A program made the position numbers and the translations under genes. DNA of 6,546 bases from Erwinia sp. Lineage in GTDB: Bacteria; Pseudomonadota; Gammaproteobacteria; Enterobacterales; Enterobacteriaceae. The stretch spans positions 1-6,546 of the forward strand of contig DOOK01000450.1 in NCBI GenBank assembly GCA_003512805.1. Direction: 5' to 3'. Within the stretch, counting starts at the first letter, position 1, and every line of letters starts with the position of its first letter. A model generated the notes under the pieces. The model saw only the letters and a program-made list of their open reading frames with translations. It had not been told where the DNA came from and ran no database searches. Below, in pieces: positions 5,721 to 6,546 of this stretch.

Positions 5721-6546
5721 TTATTTCTCATTGCCAACGGTGCTTTCAAGCCATGCTTTGAAATCTGCACCCAGCGTATTATGACGCACGCCGTATTCGA
5801 CGAAAGCCTGCATGTAACCCAGTTTGTTACCGCAGTCGTGGCTCACGCCTTTCAGGTGGTAAGCTTCAACCGTTTCTTTGTCCATCATCATCGCGATAGA
5901 GTCAGTCAGCTGAATTTCATCACCTGCGCCTGGAGGCGTTTTCGCCAGCAGAGGCCAGATATCCGCGGACAGCACGTAACGGCCAACAACCGCCAGGTTT
6001 GAAGGGGCTTTATCAGCTTTAGGCTTCTCTACCACGCCAACCATCGGCGCGCTTTCGCCCGCTTTCAGTTCTGCGCCCTGGCAGTCAACTACGCCGTATG
6101 CCGTTACGTCTTCTACAGGCTCAACCATGATCTGGCTGTAGCCGGTTTCGTCGAAGCGACGCATCATGTCCGCCAGGTTTTCTTTGGACAGGTCAGATTC
6201 GTATTCGTCGATGATAACGTCAGGCAGAATAACGGCCACTGGCTCATTACCCACAACCGGATAAGCACACATAACCGCGTGACCCAGACCTTTCGCCAGA
6301 CCCTGACGTACCTGCATGATGGTCACGTGAGGTGGGCAGATAGACTGGATTTCTTCCAGCAGCTGGCGCTTAACGCGTTTTTCCAGCATCGCTTCCAGCT
6401 CGAAGCTGGTATCAAAATGGTTTTCGATAGAGTTTTTAGATGAGTGCGTTACCAGCACGATCTCGGTGATACCCGCAGCGATACACTCGTTAACGACATA
6501 CTGAATTAACGGCTTATCAACCAGCGGCAGCATCTCTTTAGGAATG
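5721..6546 (-). CDS. galU: UTP-glucose-1-phosphate uridylyltransferase GalU, missing its N-terminus (outside window)
   Basis: GalU makes UDP-glucose from glucose-1-phosphate and UTP, the first step of the pathway encoded by this operon. The frame is open to the window edge, where the codons read I-P-K-E-M. This corresponds to residues 29-302 of the 302-aa E. coli enzyme with no indels. The first 28 residues, containing the nucleotide-binding GLGTRMLPATK loop, lie outside. In E. coli numbering, D137 in LPDV and D265 in SHDCGNK are where family members hold magnesium; E201-K202 (VVEKPK) is the sugar-phosphate site, and [11 protein letters not shown] is also intact. The methionine at 6533 is internal, not a start. 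The gene ends 27 bp before ugd on the same strand. It is GalU rather than the inactive paralogue GalF because sequence identity to GalU is very high throughout. Confidence 0.97.
   Translation of the reverse strand, partial: IPKEMLPLVDKPLIQYVVNECIAAGITEIVLVTHSSKNSIENHFDTSFELEAMLEKRVKRQLLEEIQSICPPHVTIMQVRQGLAKGLGHAVMCAYPVVGNEPVAVILPDVIIDEYESDLSKENLADMMRRFDETGYSQIMVEPVEDVTAYGVVDCQGAELKAGESAPMVGVVEKPKADKAPSNLAVVGRYVLSADIWPLLAKTPPGAGDEIQLTDSIAMMMDKETVEAYHLKGVSHDCGNKLGYMQAFVEYGVRHNTLGADFKAWLESTVGNEK

Noticed and set aside
1..6546. Possible island, phage, insertion sequence, CRISPR array or defence system
   Set aside because: No transposase, integrase, tRNA-linked attachment site, array of regular repeats or defence-type domain is visible. 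Gene content and base composition look uniform and chromosomal.

Overview
The window is an ordinary chromosomal backbone segment of an enterobacterium (Enterobacterales). AdhE, Tdk, H-NS and GalU are all recognisable as close relatives of the E. coli proteins. They keep the E. coli relative order and orientations: adhE and tdk converge, tdk and hns diverge, and hns and galU converge. The 135-residue H-NS ending in EDFML, the altered AdhE and Tdk tails and the extra sugar-nucleotide genes argue against E. coli or Salmonella. I lean weakly towards the Erwinia/Pantoea group or a neighbouring family, but the sequence alone does not settle it.

Layout. Positions 1-1597 (+) hold the 3' part of adhE, followed by a strong intrinsic terminator. 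Positions 1717-2340 (-) hold tdk, thymidine kinase. Positions 2341-2852 are a 512-bp non-coding divergent control region with the tdk and hns promoters and several inverted repeats. Positions 2853-3260 (+) hold hns, which ends at a hairpin that also appears to serve the operon on the other strand. Positions 3331-6546 (-) hold three genes transcribed in the order galU (5' end outside the window), ugd and uge, with gaps of 27 and 14 bp.

How the genes work together. The minus-strand operon encodes three consecutive reactions: GalU makes UDP-glucose, Ugd oxidises it to UDP-glucuronate, and the epimerase Uge converts that to UDP-galacturonate. Gene order follows reaction order. These products feed acidic surface polysaccharides, LPS core and possibly lipid A aminoarabinose. 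In E. coli K-12, hns and galU are direct neighbours, so the ugd-uge pair is the accessory part of this locus. The Ugd is of the long (about 446 aa) class and not the 388-aa class typical of E. coli. The remaining genes are housekeeping: fermentative alcohol/aldehyde dehydrogenase, thymidine salvage and the global nucleoid silencer.

I found no mobile element, CRISPR array, tRNA/rRNA gene, toxin-antitoxin pair, defence gene or convincingly novel system. The most notable points are the sugar-nucleotide cassette, the class of its Ugd, a conserved DsrA-complementary stretch at the start of hns, and unexplained inverted repeats in the tdk-hns control region.
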